Part shown: in pieces, positions 56,518 through 64,000 of the stretch | Layout: every line of letters starts with the position of its first letter | How positions within the stretch are numbered: position 1 is the stretch's first letter | Assembly: GCA_002928875.1 (NCBI GenBank) | Contig: PERO01000006.1 | Coordinates: 62,001-126,000 of the forward strand | DNA length: 64,000 nt | Source of the DNA: Methylobacterium sp. | GTDB lineage: Bacteria; Pseudomonadota; Alphaproteobacteria; Rhizobiales; Beijerinckiaceae | Direction of reading: 5' to 3' | The notes under the pieces: model-generated | The model's database searches: none | What the model saw: only the letters and a program-made list of their open reading frames with translations | What the model was told of the DNA's origin: nothing | Translations under genes and position numbers: made by a program

Positions 56518-59075
56518 GGCCCACCTCCCGATCCGGGAAAGAGACGCATCACGGCCAAGGTCACCAGCACGGTCGGCACGGTGAAATGCGCGAACAGCGT
56601 GGCGTTCCACAAATCGCCGTCGAATTCGGCGGAGATCCGGCCGACGAGGCTGCGGGCGAGGCAGTAGAGCGCCGCCACCATGCCCAGCAAGAGATGGGCG
56701 GCTGACCAGCCCGCAAGCACCCAGATCGTCGCGGGATAGGCATGGCTTTTCGGGTCGAGCCCCGCACTCCAGGGCCCGAGCATCAGCGCCGACGCCGACA
56801 AGAGGGCCGTTGCAGCCCCGACGACCATCGCCAGCCGGGCGAGGCCGGGACGCGATCGATCCGTCGCTCTGCGAGCCGCGAACATCGAAGCCCAATGCGC
56901 CAGGGCGGCCGCGGCCGCGATGCCGGGCCAGAACGCGCTCATCACAGGCGTTCCGGCCGGCGGCCAGACGGGATGGATGGTCCAGTAGTAGAAATACGCG
57001 AAAACGAGGCTCGCAAAGGCGGTCGAGCTGCCGGTCATGGTGATGAACACGGCCCACCAGCCGATGGAACTTGGCCCGGAGGCATGGAGGGGCAGCGTGA
57101 TGCCGCGGCCAGCATCCTTCGTGGGTGCTTCCGGAATGTCATTCGTGCCGGTCCAGAGCCAGGCGAGCACGAAGACCGCGGCAAAGGCCCCGCTGATCAT
57201 CGCCGGAATGGTCCAGTGGAAGGTTGGGAAAATGAAGAGGCCGGCCAATCCGATGGCCGAGAGCATCGGCAAAGGCGACGGCGCCGGCAGACGCTGGATC
57301 TGGATCGGCCGGGCATCGAGCACGGTGGTCAGCACCGTTTCGCGGCGTCCCTCGCGCGCATCGGGCAGGAGGCCACGCCCCTCGTCGTAGCGGCGGACGA
57401 AATCCGGATCGTCCCAGAGCGGATAGCGGGAGGAGACTTCCGGCGCGCATCGCATGCCCCAGGGCTGCATCGGGCGCTCCGCCAGCCATTCGAGCGTGCC
57501 CGCGCCCCAGGGGTTGCGCCCGGCATCCCCCGTTCGCTTGCGGAAAAGGCCGAGCAGGATATCCGCCGCGATGATGCCGATCGCGAAGGCGAAGATGAAG
57601 GCGCCGATCGTCGAGATCAGGTTGAGCGTCTCAAGCCCGATGCCCGCCGGGTAGGTCGCCACACGGCGCGGCATGCCGGAGAGGCCGGTGAAATGCATGG
57701 GGAAGAACGTGACATTGAAGCCCACAAGGCCCAGCCAGAACGCCCAGCGCCCCGCACGCTCGGACAAGGTCCGCCCCAGCACCAGCGGCGCGTAGTAGTA
57801 GATGCCGGCGATGATCGGGAAGAGCATGCCGCCGATCAGCACGTAATGCAGATGCGCGACGACGAAATAGGTGTCATGCGCCACCCAATCGAAGGGCGCT
57901 ACCGCCACCATCATGCCGGTCAGCCCGCCCAGCACGAAGATCGCGAAGGCGCCGATGATCCAGAGCATCGGGAGCGAGCGGCGCACGCGGCCGAGCATCA
58001 ACGTGGCGATGAAGCAGAAGAGCTGCACACCCGTGGGAAGGGCCACGGCTTGCGAGGCCGCCGAGAAGAAGCCGATCGAGATCGATGGCAGGCCCGTCGT
58101 GAACATGTGGTGCACCCACAGCCCGAAGCTGAGGAAGCCCGTGCCCACGGCGGCCAGCACGATCCAGGAATAGCCGAAGATCGGCGTGCGCACGATGGTC
58201 GGCACGATCATCGCGGCGAGCGCAATCGAGGGCAGGAAGACGATGTAGACTTCGGGGTGGCCGAAGATCCAGAACAGGTGCTGCCAGAGCAGGGGGTCAC
58301 CGCCCTTTGCCGCATCGAAAAACGGCCAGCCCATTGCGCGATTGAGTTCGAACAGGATGTCGCCCGCGATCAGTGGCGGGAAGGCGAAGAGGATCATCAC
58401 GCCCACCACCAGCACATACCAGCCATAGAGCGGCATGACGTTGATGCGCATGCCCGGCGCGCGGCACTTCAACACGCCGACGATCAGTTCCACCGCCGCC
58501 GCGATCGACGCCACCTCGATGAACGACAATCCGAGCAGCCAGACATCCGCACCGATGCCCGCTTCGCGCGTGGCCATCGGCGGATACATGAACCAGCCGC
58601 TCTGCGGCGCGGCATTGAAAAGGATGGAGCCCCAAAAGAACACGCCACCGAAAAGGAAGCACCAGAAGCCAAAGGCCGAGAGGCGCGGAAAGGGCAGGTC
58701 CCGCGCGCCAATCATCTGTGGCATCAGCAGCATGGCGATAGCCTCGAACATTGGCACCGCGAAGAGGAACATCATCGCCGAGCCATGCACGGTCAGCGCC
58801 TGATTGTAGACGCCGGGCGACAGGAAGCTCGCGCCGGGCTGCGCGAGTTGCACGCGCATCAGCAGCGCCAGCACGCCCGCGAAAAGGAAGAACGAGAAGG
58901 CCGTGGCCGTGTACCAGAGACCAATCGTCGAGTTGTTGGTTTCGAAGAGGCGCCGCCAACCCGTCGGCGAGGCCCAGACCTGCCGCAGGCGATGCTCCTG
59001 GGCTTCGCGCAGGGCGGGATCATCCTGCGGATCCTGTGCCGGGTCGAACGACCGGGTTTGCGGGGGCGGGTTCAT
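56514..59075 (-). CDS. Cytochrome c oxidase subunits I and III fused in one protein
   Basis: An 853-residue haem-copper oxidase. Residues about 1-560 are subunit I: LTVHGSAMMF (haem a ligand), FGHPEVYIVFLPS (CuB His and the crosslinked Tyr, with the D-channel Glu of family A1), HHMFTTGLP (CuB His pair) and VVAHLHYVLIGG (haem ligands). A hydrophilic linker of about 100 residues joins it to a subunit III-like domain from about residue 600 (WWAVFITMTGSSTAFASLVFAYFYYW, and LFAHFTVPTVLVTLA at the end). Fusions of this type are known, for example in Thermus caa3. The ATG at 59075 overlaps the subunit II stop. It reduces O2 and pumps protons. Confidence 0.94.
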   Translation of the reverse strand: MNPPPQTRSFDPAQDPQDDPALREAQEHRLRQVWASPTGWRRLFETNNSTIGLWYTATAFSFFLFAGVLALLMRVQLAQPGASFLSPGVYNQALTVHGSAMMFLFAVPMFEAIAMLLMPQMIGARDLPFPRLSAFGFWCFLFGGVFFWGSILFNAAPQSGWFMYPPMATREAGIGADVWLLGLSFIEVASIAAAVELIVGVLKCRAPGMRINVMPLYGWYVLVVGVMILFAFPPLIAGDILFELNRAMGWPFFDAAKGGDPLLWQHLFWIFGHPEVYIVFLPSIALAAMIVPTIVRTPIFGYSWIVLAAVGTGFLSFGLWVHHMFTTGLPSISIGFFSAASQAVALPTGVQLFCFIATLMLGRVRRSLPMLWIIGAFAIFVLGGLTGMMVAVAPFDWVAHDTYFVVAHLHYVLIGGMLFPIIAGIYYYAPLVLGRTLSERAGRWAFWLGLVGFNVTFFPMHFTGLSGMPRRVATYPAGIGLETLNLISTIGAFIFAFAIGIIAADILLGLFRKRTGDAGRNPWGAGTLEWLAERPMQPWGMRCAPEVSSRYPLWDDPDFVRRYDEGRGLLPDAREGRRETVLTTVLDARPIQIQRLPAPSPLPMLSAIGLAGLFIFPTFHWTIPAMISGAFAAVFVLAWLWTGTNDIPEAPTKDAGRGITLPLHASGPSSIGWWAVFITMTGSSTAFASLVFAYFYYWTIHPVWPPAGTPVMSAFWPGIAAAAALAHWASMFAARRATDRSRPGLARLAMVVGAATALLSASALMLGPWSAGLDPKSHAYPATIWVLAGWSAAHLLLGMVAALYCLARSLVGRISAEFDGDLWNATLFAHFTVPTVLVTLAVMRLFPGSGGGP

Positions 59076-60088
59076 TTCAGCGCCGCGAGATAGGCCGCGA
59101 GCGCGCGCAAATCGTCGCCGGGCAGCACTGCGAAGGACGGCATCTTGTTGCCGGGCTTGAGATCCTGGCTCGCGGCGATCCAGCCGGCAAGCGTGCCCTG
59201 ATTGTTCGGCAGCAGCCCCCCGGCAATCCGCTCGCGGCTGCCGACATGCGTGAGATCCGGGCCGGATCGACCCTCGGCCTGGGTGCCCCGAATGGTGTGG
59301 CAGGCCCCGCATCCAGTCTCGTGGAAGAGTGCCGCGCCGCGTTTCTCCTCCGGTGTGGCGGGCGGGTTGGCATCGGCGGCCTGCGCGCCGAGCCAGCGGG
59401 CCAGTGCGTCGGGCGACTGGACCACCGCCTCGAAGCGCATGAAGGAATGGCTTTCGCCGCAGAGTTCCGCGCAGATCCCGCCATAGCGGCCTTCGCGCTC
59501 GGGCTCCAGGGCGATGCGGTTCGTGCGGCCCGGGATCATGTCCATCTTGCCGGCCAAAGCCGGGATCCACAGCGAATGGATGACATCCGGGCTGGTCAGC
59601 GCGAGGTCGGTGCGCTGCCCTACGGGCAAGTGCAGTTCGTTGGCCGTTTCCACCACCCGGCCATCGCTGAGCCGATAGCGCACACGCCACCAGTAGAGTT
59701 CGCCCACGACTTCGATGGTCGGCTGCCCCGCTTGCGCCCGCAAGGATGGCATCATCGGCAGGGTATAGATGACGAGAACCACAATTCCGGTCGCGGGGAT
59801 CGCGAGGCCGCCGATCCAGACCAGCAGGGATGCCGTGCGCTCGGCATGGATCCGGGGCTTGAAATACAGAGCATAGAGAAGCAGCGCCATCATCACGGTC
59901 CAGATGATCGCGCCTGCCGCGCCCAGCACCCAGAACAGGGCGGCCATCTCGCGAGCCTCGCGACCGGCCGACTGCAGGGCGGAATGGGTGCTCTGGCAAC
60001 CGGCGAGAAGCCCAGTTGTCGCAATAACAGCGAACGGACGCATCGTGCGACCAACAATCCCGACGCTTCCTCGCATGGCCATGGGCAT
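59072..60088 (-). CDS. Cytochrome c oxidase subunit II with C-terminal haem c domain (caa3 type), lipoprotein
   Basis: A 338-residue subunit II. A lipoprotein signal ends in TTGLLAGC (Cys31), followed by two membrane spans (FWVLGAAGAIIWTVMMALLL and LLVWIGGLAIPATGIVVLVIY, in part). The CuA ligands are His171 in DVIHSLW and Cys206, Cys210, His214 and Met217 in CAELCGESHSFM. A C-terminal cytochrome c domain carries CGACH (260-264) and a Met ligand in KMPSF. The haem c domain marks a caa3-type enzyme. Start is uncertain: the ATG at 60088 has GGAGAA upstream, but ATG codons at 60106 or 60043 are possible. It is the first gene of the oxidase operon. Confidence 0.93.
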   Translation of the reverse strand: MPMAMRGSVGIVGRTMRPFAVIATTGLLAGCQSTHSALQSAGREAREMAALFWVLGAAGAIIWTVMMALLLYALYFKPRIHAERTASLLVWIGGLAIPATGIVVLVIYTLPMMPSLRAQAGQPTIEVVGELYWWRVRYRLSDGRVVETANELHLPVGQRTDLALTSPDVIHSLWIPALAGKMDMIPGRTNRIALEPEREGRYGGICAELCGESHSFMRFEAVVQSPDALARWLGAQAADANPPATPEEKRGAALFHETGCGACHTIRGTQAEGRSGPDLTHVGSRERIAGGLLPNNQGTLAGWIAASQDLKPGNKMPSFAVLPGDDLRALAAYLAALK

Positions 60089-60159
60089 GGTCGTGAAGTT
60101 CTCCATGGATCGCGCGAAGCCGGATGGGTGCCGTGAAAGGCTCAACTCGCGAGAGACAT

Positions 60160-60175
60160 AAAGGTTGCAACCTTT
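60160..60175. promoter_or_regulatory. Perfect palindrome AAAGGTTGCAACCTTT in the divergent oxidase/dehydrogenase promoter
   Basis: A 16-base perfect palindrome lies midway in the 137-base region between the oxidase operon (start 60088, leftward) and the dehydrogenase/cytochrome operon (start 60226, rightward). Its position would let one regulator control both operons. The half-site AGGTTGCA also occurs twice upstream of flagellin (21554 and 21581). No regulator gene is present in the cluster. Confidence 0.6.
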
Positions 60176-60225
60176 TCGCACCCGCCGCGTTCGACCGGAG
60201 AGCCAACATCTGCGGGAGAAGCGCG

Positions 60226-60942
60226 ATGCCGAGAGAACAAATGCCTGCGCCCGGCTCCGCTCCGCTCTTGCTCCGTCGCCGCACCGTTCTCGCGGCGGCT
60301 CTCGCGTTGGCCCATCCCGGTTGGGTTTTCGCGCAGGGTGTTCCCGTGCCCGACAAGGGCGAGTTCTTCTTTCTCAGCGACCGGGAAGCGCGGATCCTCA
60401 CGGCGGCGGTCGATCGAATCCTGCCGCAAGATCGGTGGCCAAGCGCTTCGCAGGCCGGTGTCGTCGAATTTCTCGATTATCAGCTGGCCACGGAATGGGG
60501 CCAGGGCGACCGGCTCTTTCAACAGGGCCCGCATCAGGCCGGAACGCCGCAGCAGGGCTATCAATTGCCGCATACCCCCGCCGAGCTTTATCGCGCGGCT
60601 CTCGCAGACGCCTCCTGGAATGCCTTCGTCACGGCATCGCCCGGAGAGCAGGACAACATGCTGAAGGCCCTCGAAAAGGGAGAGGCCAGGCTCGGCGACA
60701 TTTCTGGCGCGACCTTCTTCACGGCCCTTCGGCAGAACACGATCGAGGGTTACTTCTGCGATCCCATCCACAATGGAAACAAGGGCATGGCAGGCTGGCG
60801 GATGCTCGGCTTCCCCGGCGCGAATGCCTATTACCTCACGGAAGTTGATCGCTTCGACCTCGATTATGCGCGCGAGCCTTCCGGCGTGGCGCACCGCCCG
60901 GATGAGGCGATGCCGCCGCCGGCGCAACGCAGGGGGCAATGA
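60226..60942 (+). CDS. Gluconate 2-dehydrogenase subunit 3 family protein
   Basis: A 238-residue exported protein. A twin-arginine signal (LLLRRRTVLAAALALAHPGWVFAQ) precedes the subunit 3 domain, with FLSDREARILTAAVDRILPQD near its start and GYFCDPIHNGNKGMAGWRMLGFPG near its end, both hallmark segments of the family. Subunit 3 is a small partner needed for export of the flavin dehydrogenase subunit, which often lacks a signal of its own. GGGAGAAG precedes the ATG at 60226. It is the first gene of the rightward operon and is followed by the GMC dehydrogenase after one base. Confidence 0.93.
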   Translation: MPREQMPAPGSAPLLLRRRTVLAAALALAHPGWVFAQGVPVPDKGEFFFLSDREARILTAAVDRILPQDRWPSASQAGVVEFLDYQLATEWGQGDRLFQQGPHQAGTPQQGYQLPHTPAELYRAALADASWNAFVTASPGEQDNMLKALEKGEARLGDISGATFFTALRQNTIEGYFCDPIHNGNKGMAGWRMLGFPGANAYYLTEVDRFDLDYAREPSGVAHRPDEAMPPPAQRRGQ

Positions 60943-60943
60943 C

Positions 60944-62722
60944 ATGGCGATCCGGCTTCCCAGAACCGATGTCGTGATCGTGGGCGGAGGCTGGACCGGC
61001 CTTACCGCCGCGTATGAGCTGGCCCATGCCGGTCGCCGCTGCGTGGTGCTGGAGCGCGGGCAGTTCCGCCATACCGTGCCGGATCTGCAATCGCCGGCGA
61101 TGCATGACGAGCTGAAATACGCGCTCCGATATGCGCTGATGATGGACACCGCGCGCAACACCCTGACCTTCCGCAACAGGCCCGAGGAGATTGCGCTGCC
61201 GATGCGCCGGCTGGGATCGTTCCTGCCCGGCGAGGGGCTGGGCGGCGCAGGCGTGCACTGGAACGGCCAGCTCTGGCGGCCGCTGCCGTCCGATCTCCGG
61301 ATCCGCAGCCATTACACGGACAAATACGGCGCGGCCTTCATCCCCGAGGAACTGAGCATCCAGGATTGGGGCGTGACCTACGAGGAACTCGAGCCGCATT
61401 TCGATTTCTTCGAGAAGATCTGCGGCACGGCGGGCAAGGCCGGCAACCTGCGGGGACAGAAGCAGGAGGGCGGCAACCCGTTCGAGGGGCAACGCTCGGA
61501 TGAATATCCGAACGAACCGATGAAGCAGCCGCTGGCCACGACGCTCTTTGGCGAGGCGGCCGCGCGCGAAGGGTTCAACCCCTTCCCCATGCCCTCGGCG
61601 AATGTGACGAAAACCTACACCAACCCCTATGGCGCGGTGCTGCACCCTTGCACCTATTGCGGCTATTGCGAGCGCTTCGGCTGCGGCTATTACGCCAAGG
61701 CCGACCCGATCATCTGCGTCTACGACCGCCTGAAAGGCCACGAGAATTTCACCCTGCGCACGCAATCCACGGTGATGCGCGTGAACAAGGCGCCGGATGG
61801 CAAGAGCGCGACCGGCGTGACTTACATCGGCGATGACGGCCGCGAATACGAGCAGCCGGCCGACATGGTGCTGCTCTGCGCCTATGGCCTGTGGAACGTG
61901 CACCTGTTGCTGCTCTCGGGCCTCGGCCAGCCCTATGATCCCGCGACGAATGAAGGCGTGGTGGGGCGCAACTACGCCTACCAGACCATGGCGAGCACGC
62001 GCGTGTTCTTCAACGGGAAGCACCGGTTCAACCCCTTTATGGGAGCCGGCGCGCTCGGGATGGTGGCGGATGACTTCAACGGCGACAATTTCGACCACGC
62101 CTCGCTCGATTTCGTGGGGGGCGGATACATCGCCGTCACGCAGACCAACGGGCGCCCGGTGGAAACAACGCCCATCCCCTCGAATACCCCGACCTGGGGC
62201 GCGGCCTTCAAGAATGCGGCGCGCGAGCATTACAACTCGACCCTGACCATCACGATGCACGGATCGTCGATGACGCGTCGTGCGAATTATCTCGACCTCG
62301 ATCCGACCTACACGGATGATCTCGGGCGTCCCCTGCTGCGCCTCACCTTCGATTTCCCGGACAATGACCGGCGCATGTCGCGGCATGTCACCGCGCAGGC
62401 CTTGCGCATCGGCCGAGCCATGGGCGGGTCGCTGGTCGAGCAATCCGAGCGCGCATCCGATCCCTATTCGATCGTGCCCTACCAGACGACGCACAATACG
62501 GGCGGCGCGGTGATCGGCACCGACCCGAAAACGAGCGCCGTCAATCGCTTCGGCCAGCTCTGGGACCAGCACAATGTCTTCGTGTTCGGGGCGTGCCTCT
62601 TCCCGCAGAACATCGGCTACAACCCGACCGGATCCGTGATGGGGCTCGCCTACTGGACGCTCGCGGCGATCAAGTCGCAGTACCTCGCCAATCCAAGACC
62701 CCTGATGGGAGGCTCGCCATGA
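60944..62722 (+). CDS. GMC family FAD-dependent dehydrogenase (gluconate/sugar dehydrogenase large-subunit type)
   Basis: A 592-residue flavoprotein. The FAD-binding motif is VVIVGGGWTGLTAAYELAHAG, residues about 10-30. The C-terminal active site has HNTGGAV (catalytic His region) and FGACLFPQNIGYNPTGSVMGLAYW with the paired Asn. A cysteine cluster, HPCTYCGYCERFGCGYY (Cys236, 239, 242, 247), stands before the substrate domain and could hold an iron-sulfur cluster like that in bacterial FAD glucose dehydrogenases. No signal peptide is present, so export with the Tat-bearing subunit 3 is likely. The electron acceptor is probably one of the two cytochromes c encoded next. The substrate may be a sugar acid, sugar or alcohol. 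Confidence 0.93.
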   Translation: MAIRLPRTDVVIVGGGWTGLTAAYELAHAGRRCVVLERGQFRHTVPDLQSPAMHDELKYALRYALMMDTARNTLTFRNRPEEIALPMRRLGSFLPGEGLGGAGVHWNGQLWRPLPSDLRIRSHYTDKYGAAFIPEELSIQDWGVTYEELEPHFDFFEKICGTAGKAGNLRGQKQEGGNPFEGQRSDEYPNEPMKQPLATTLFGEAAAREGFNPFPMPSANVTKTYTNPYGAVLHPCTYCGYCERFGCGYYAKADPIICVYDRLKGHENFTLRTQSTVMRVNKAPDGKSATGVTYIGDDGREYEQPADMVLLCAYGLWNVHLLLLSGLGQPYDPATNEGVVGRNYAYQTMASTRVFFNGKHRFNPFMGAGALGMVADDFNGDNFDHASLDFVGGGYIAVTQTNGRPVETTPIPSNTPTWGAAFKNAAREHYNSTLTITMHGSSMTRRANYLDLDPTYTDDLGRPLLRLTFDFPDNDRRMSRHVTAQALRIGRAMGGSLVEQSERASDPYSIVPYQTTHNTGGAVIGTDPKTSAVNRFGQLWDQHNVFVFGACLFPQNIGYNPTGSVMGLAYWTLAAIKSQYLANPRPLMGGSP

Positions 62723-63531
62723 AATGGACCATCGCGGCATTGGCGGGGTGCAGTGCGGCCATCGCCACCATGTTTGTGGCTGCGGCCCAGGATTGGCAGG
62801 CTGCACCGCCCTCCGCGCCTGAAGCCCGTCTCAACAACCGCAGCGCCGCCTTTCTGGCCACGGTGGAGCGCAGGCCCGATCGCGAACTCTACGCCCGCGG
62901 ACGCCTGATCGCCATGGGCGGCGGCGGCCAGGGCGCGACCGGCTCGACCTGTTTCGTCTGTCATGGCCCGAACGGCGGCGGCGACAGCACCGGTGCCTTT
63001 CCCCGGCTCGCCGAGTTGCCGGGCTGGTACATGTACAAGCAGCTCGGCGATTACGCCGAGGGCACGCGCCCCAACGCCATCATGACGCCGATCGCGAAGG
63101 CCCTGACGGCGGAAGAGCGCGAGGCGGTTTCGGTTTATTTCGCGCTGTCGGGCGCTCCGGGCCGGAATCAGATGCCGCAGCCGCCGGCAGATCCGCGCCG
63201 TCTTCAATGGGGTGCGGCGCTGGTCGCCGTGGGCTCCGCCGAGCGGGCCATTCCCGCCTGCGTGAACTGCCATGGCAGCGGCAGCGAAGGCATTCCGCCC
63301 TCGGTTCCGGGCCTTGCAGGCCAGAACCCCACCTATATCGCCACGCAACTCACGCTCTGGAAGACCGGCATGCGCAAGAACGACCCCATGAACGTCATGG
63401 GTGCCATCGCCGTGAAAATGACTGATGAGGATATTCAGGCCGTCGCAGATTACCTCGGCCGCCTGCCCTGGAGTAGCCCGGTTTCCGAAGGTGTTCCCCC
63501 GACAGGAGTGCCGCGAGCGCAAGTCCGATGA
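62719..63531 (+). CDS. Di-haem cytochrome c (c4-like)
   Basis: A 270-residue periplasmic protein with a signal peptide (AALAGCSAAIATMFVAAAQD) and two haem c sites: CFVCH (78-82) and CVNCH (181-185), each at the start of a c-type domain of about 90 residues. Met ligands are plausible in IMTPIAK and DPMNVMGAIA. The layout is that of cytochromes c4 or of the cytochrome subunit of flavin dehydrogenases, though those have three haems. It overlaps the dehydrogenase stop by four bases (ATGA) and probably takes electrons from it. Confidence 0.93.
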   Translation: MKWTIAALAGCSAAIATMFVAAAQDWQAAPPSAPEARLNNRSAAFLATVERRPDRELYARGRLIAMGGGGQGATGSTCFVCHGPNGGGDSTGAFPRLAELPGWYMYKQLGDYAEGTRPNAIMTPIAKALTAEEREAVSVYFALSGAPGRNQMPQPPADPRRLQWGAALVAVGSAERAIPACVNCHGSGSEGIPPSVPGLAGQNPTYIATQLTLWKTGMRKNDPMNVMGAIAVKMTDEDIQAVADYLGRLPWSSPVSEGVPPTGVPRAQVR

Positions 63532-63920
63532 GGGTTGGCGCTGCTGCCATTCTGGTTCTCTCTGTCGCGTTGTCGACGCCTGCGATCGGGCAGGATGCTT
63601 CCCTTCCGGCCAATGCCGCCCGCTCGCTCATGGGCGCCAATCGCGAAGAGGGCCGGGATATCGTGCTGAAAAAAGGCTGCAATGCCTGTCATGTCATGAG
63701 CGGTGTGCCTGGTCCGTTCGGTCGCGTTGGGCCTTCGCTCGATGGTCTCGTGCGGCGCGCCTACATCGCCGGGTCGTTGCCGAACACGCCAGGGTCTCTG
63801 GTGTCCTGGCTGATGGACCCGCCGCGCCACGCTCCGCGTACAGCCATGCCGAATTTCGGACTGACGCGTTCAGAAGCGATGGATATCGCCGCGTTCCTTT
63901 ACTCTCTCCCGCCCCGCTAG
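63528..63920 (+). CDS. Mono-haem cytochrome c
   Basis: A 130-residue exported class I-like cytochrome c. A signal peptide ends near TPAIGQ. The haem site is CNACH (51-55) and the axial Met is in RTAMPNFGLT. It overlaps the di-haem cytochrome gene in an ATGA arrangement and is the last complete gene in the window. It could shuttle electrons to the haem c domain of the oxidase subunit II encoded in the divergent operon. Only 80 bases follow it, without a recognisable gene. Confidence 0.92.
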   Translation: MRVGAAAILVLSVALSTPAIGQDASLPANAARSLMGANREEGRDIVLKKGCNACHVMSGVPGPFGRVGPSLDGLVRRAYIAGSLPNTPGSLVSWLMDPPRHAPRTAMPNFGLTRSEAMDIAAFLYSLPPR

Positions 63921-64000
63921 CCCCCTCGAGGCGTAGCCGGATGCGGACGGCGGCTCGCTTCGCCATCCGGTGAAGCCCGCATTCCCATGAGCAGCAAGCC

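Noticed and set aside
60836-62806. A 656-codon minus-strand frame opposite the GMC dehydrogenase
   Set aside because: No domain; the plus frame shows the FAD motif and active-site His.
1-64000. tRNA or rRNA genes, riboswitches and CRISPR arrays
   Set aside because: No cloverleaf-type sequence, conserved riboswitch core or regularly spaced repeat array was found when reading the intergenic regions.

Overview
The window looks like chromosomal DNA from a high-GC alphaproteobacterium, most likely of the order Hyphomicrobiales (Rhizobiales). The evidence is a class I lysyl-tRNA synthetase, a PodJ-like Sel1-repeat polarity protein, a TauE/SafE plus TIGR02186-type pair, HisKA_2-type kinase signalling, and hairpin repeats with the core AAGTGGAnnCCGGTT, which I recall as widespread in that order. 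The genus cannot be fixed. No tRNA, rRNA, CRISPR array, transposase or phage gene was seen. Most of the window is dense housekeeping and accessory metabolism with many 4- or 8-base start/stop overlaps.

Layout. 1-5286: edge of a surface-polysaccharide cluster (two GT4 glycosyltransferases, a GH10 glycanase, a WecG/TagA transferase, a GINT1-like propeller protein). 5258-8056: AbrB-type membrane protein, aminotransferase, MscL. 8285-11857: very large SSS-domain hybrid histidine kinase. 11922-13460: copper delivery genes (DUF2946-like, PCuAC, SCO). 13468-20133: a DsbA-like isomerase, a thioesterase and a three-gene beta-oxidation operon. 20340-25688: flagellin, a 66-residue unknown protein and the PodJ-like protein. 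25795-27500: TauE/SafE pair. 27501-34292: ligase-associated DNA repair locus in two divergent arms, with a methyltransferase heading the left arm. 34267-38881: unknown polytopic membrane protein, LuxR-type regulator, pyrD, DUF952, LexA-like regulator. 38890-46391: lysyl-tRNA synthetase, a solute-binding protein, pyruvate phosphate dikinase, a cell-wall hydrolase and a secreted repeat protein. 46537-49349: nadA-nadB with two tandem operators. 49514-54285: MshEN-GT2 protein, a miniprotein, a YaiI-like protein and a two-component pair. 54398-55324: an AT-richer GDP-fucose synthase gene, probably acquired. 55475-63920: a caa3-type oxidase operon divergent from a GMC dehydrogenase/cytochrome c operon.

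How they work together. The last 8.5 kb looks like a complete electron-transfer module: periplasmic dehydrogenase, two c-type cytochromes, and an oxidase whose subunit II carries its own haem c and whose subunits I and III are fused. The copper genes at 11.9-13.5 kb could supply CuA/CuB to that or another oxidase. The repair locus couples an ATP-dependent ligase, an MBL-fold exonuclease, an Lhr-type helicase and a phosphoesterase. Several intergenic regions hold clear palindromes that are likely operators: upstream of nadA, between the oxidase and dehydrogenase operons, upstream of the GH10/WecG pair, and upstream of the LexA-like regulator.
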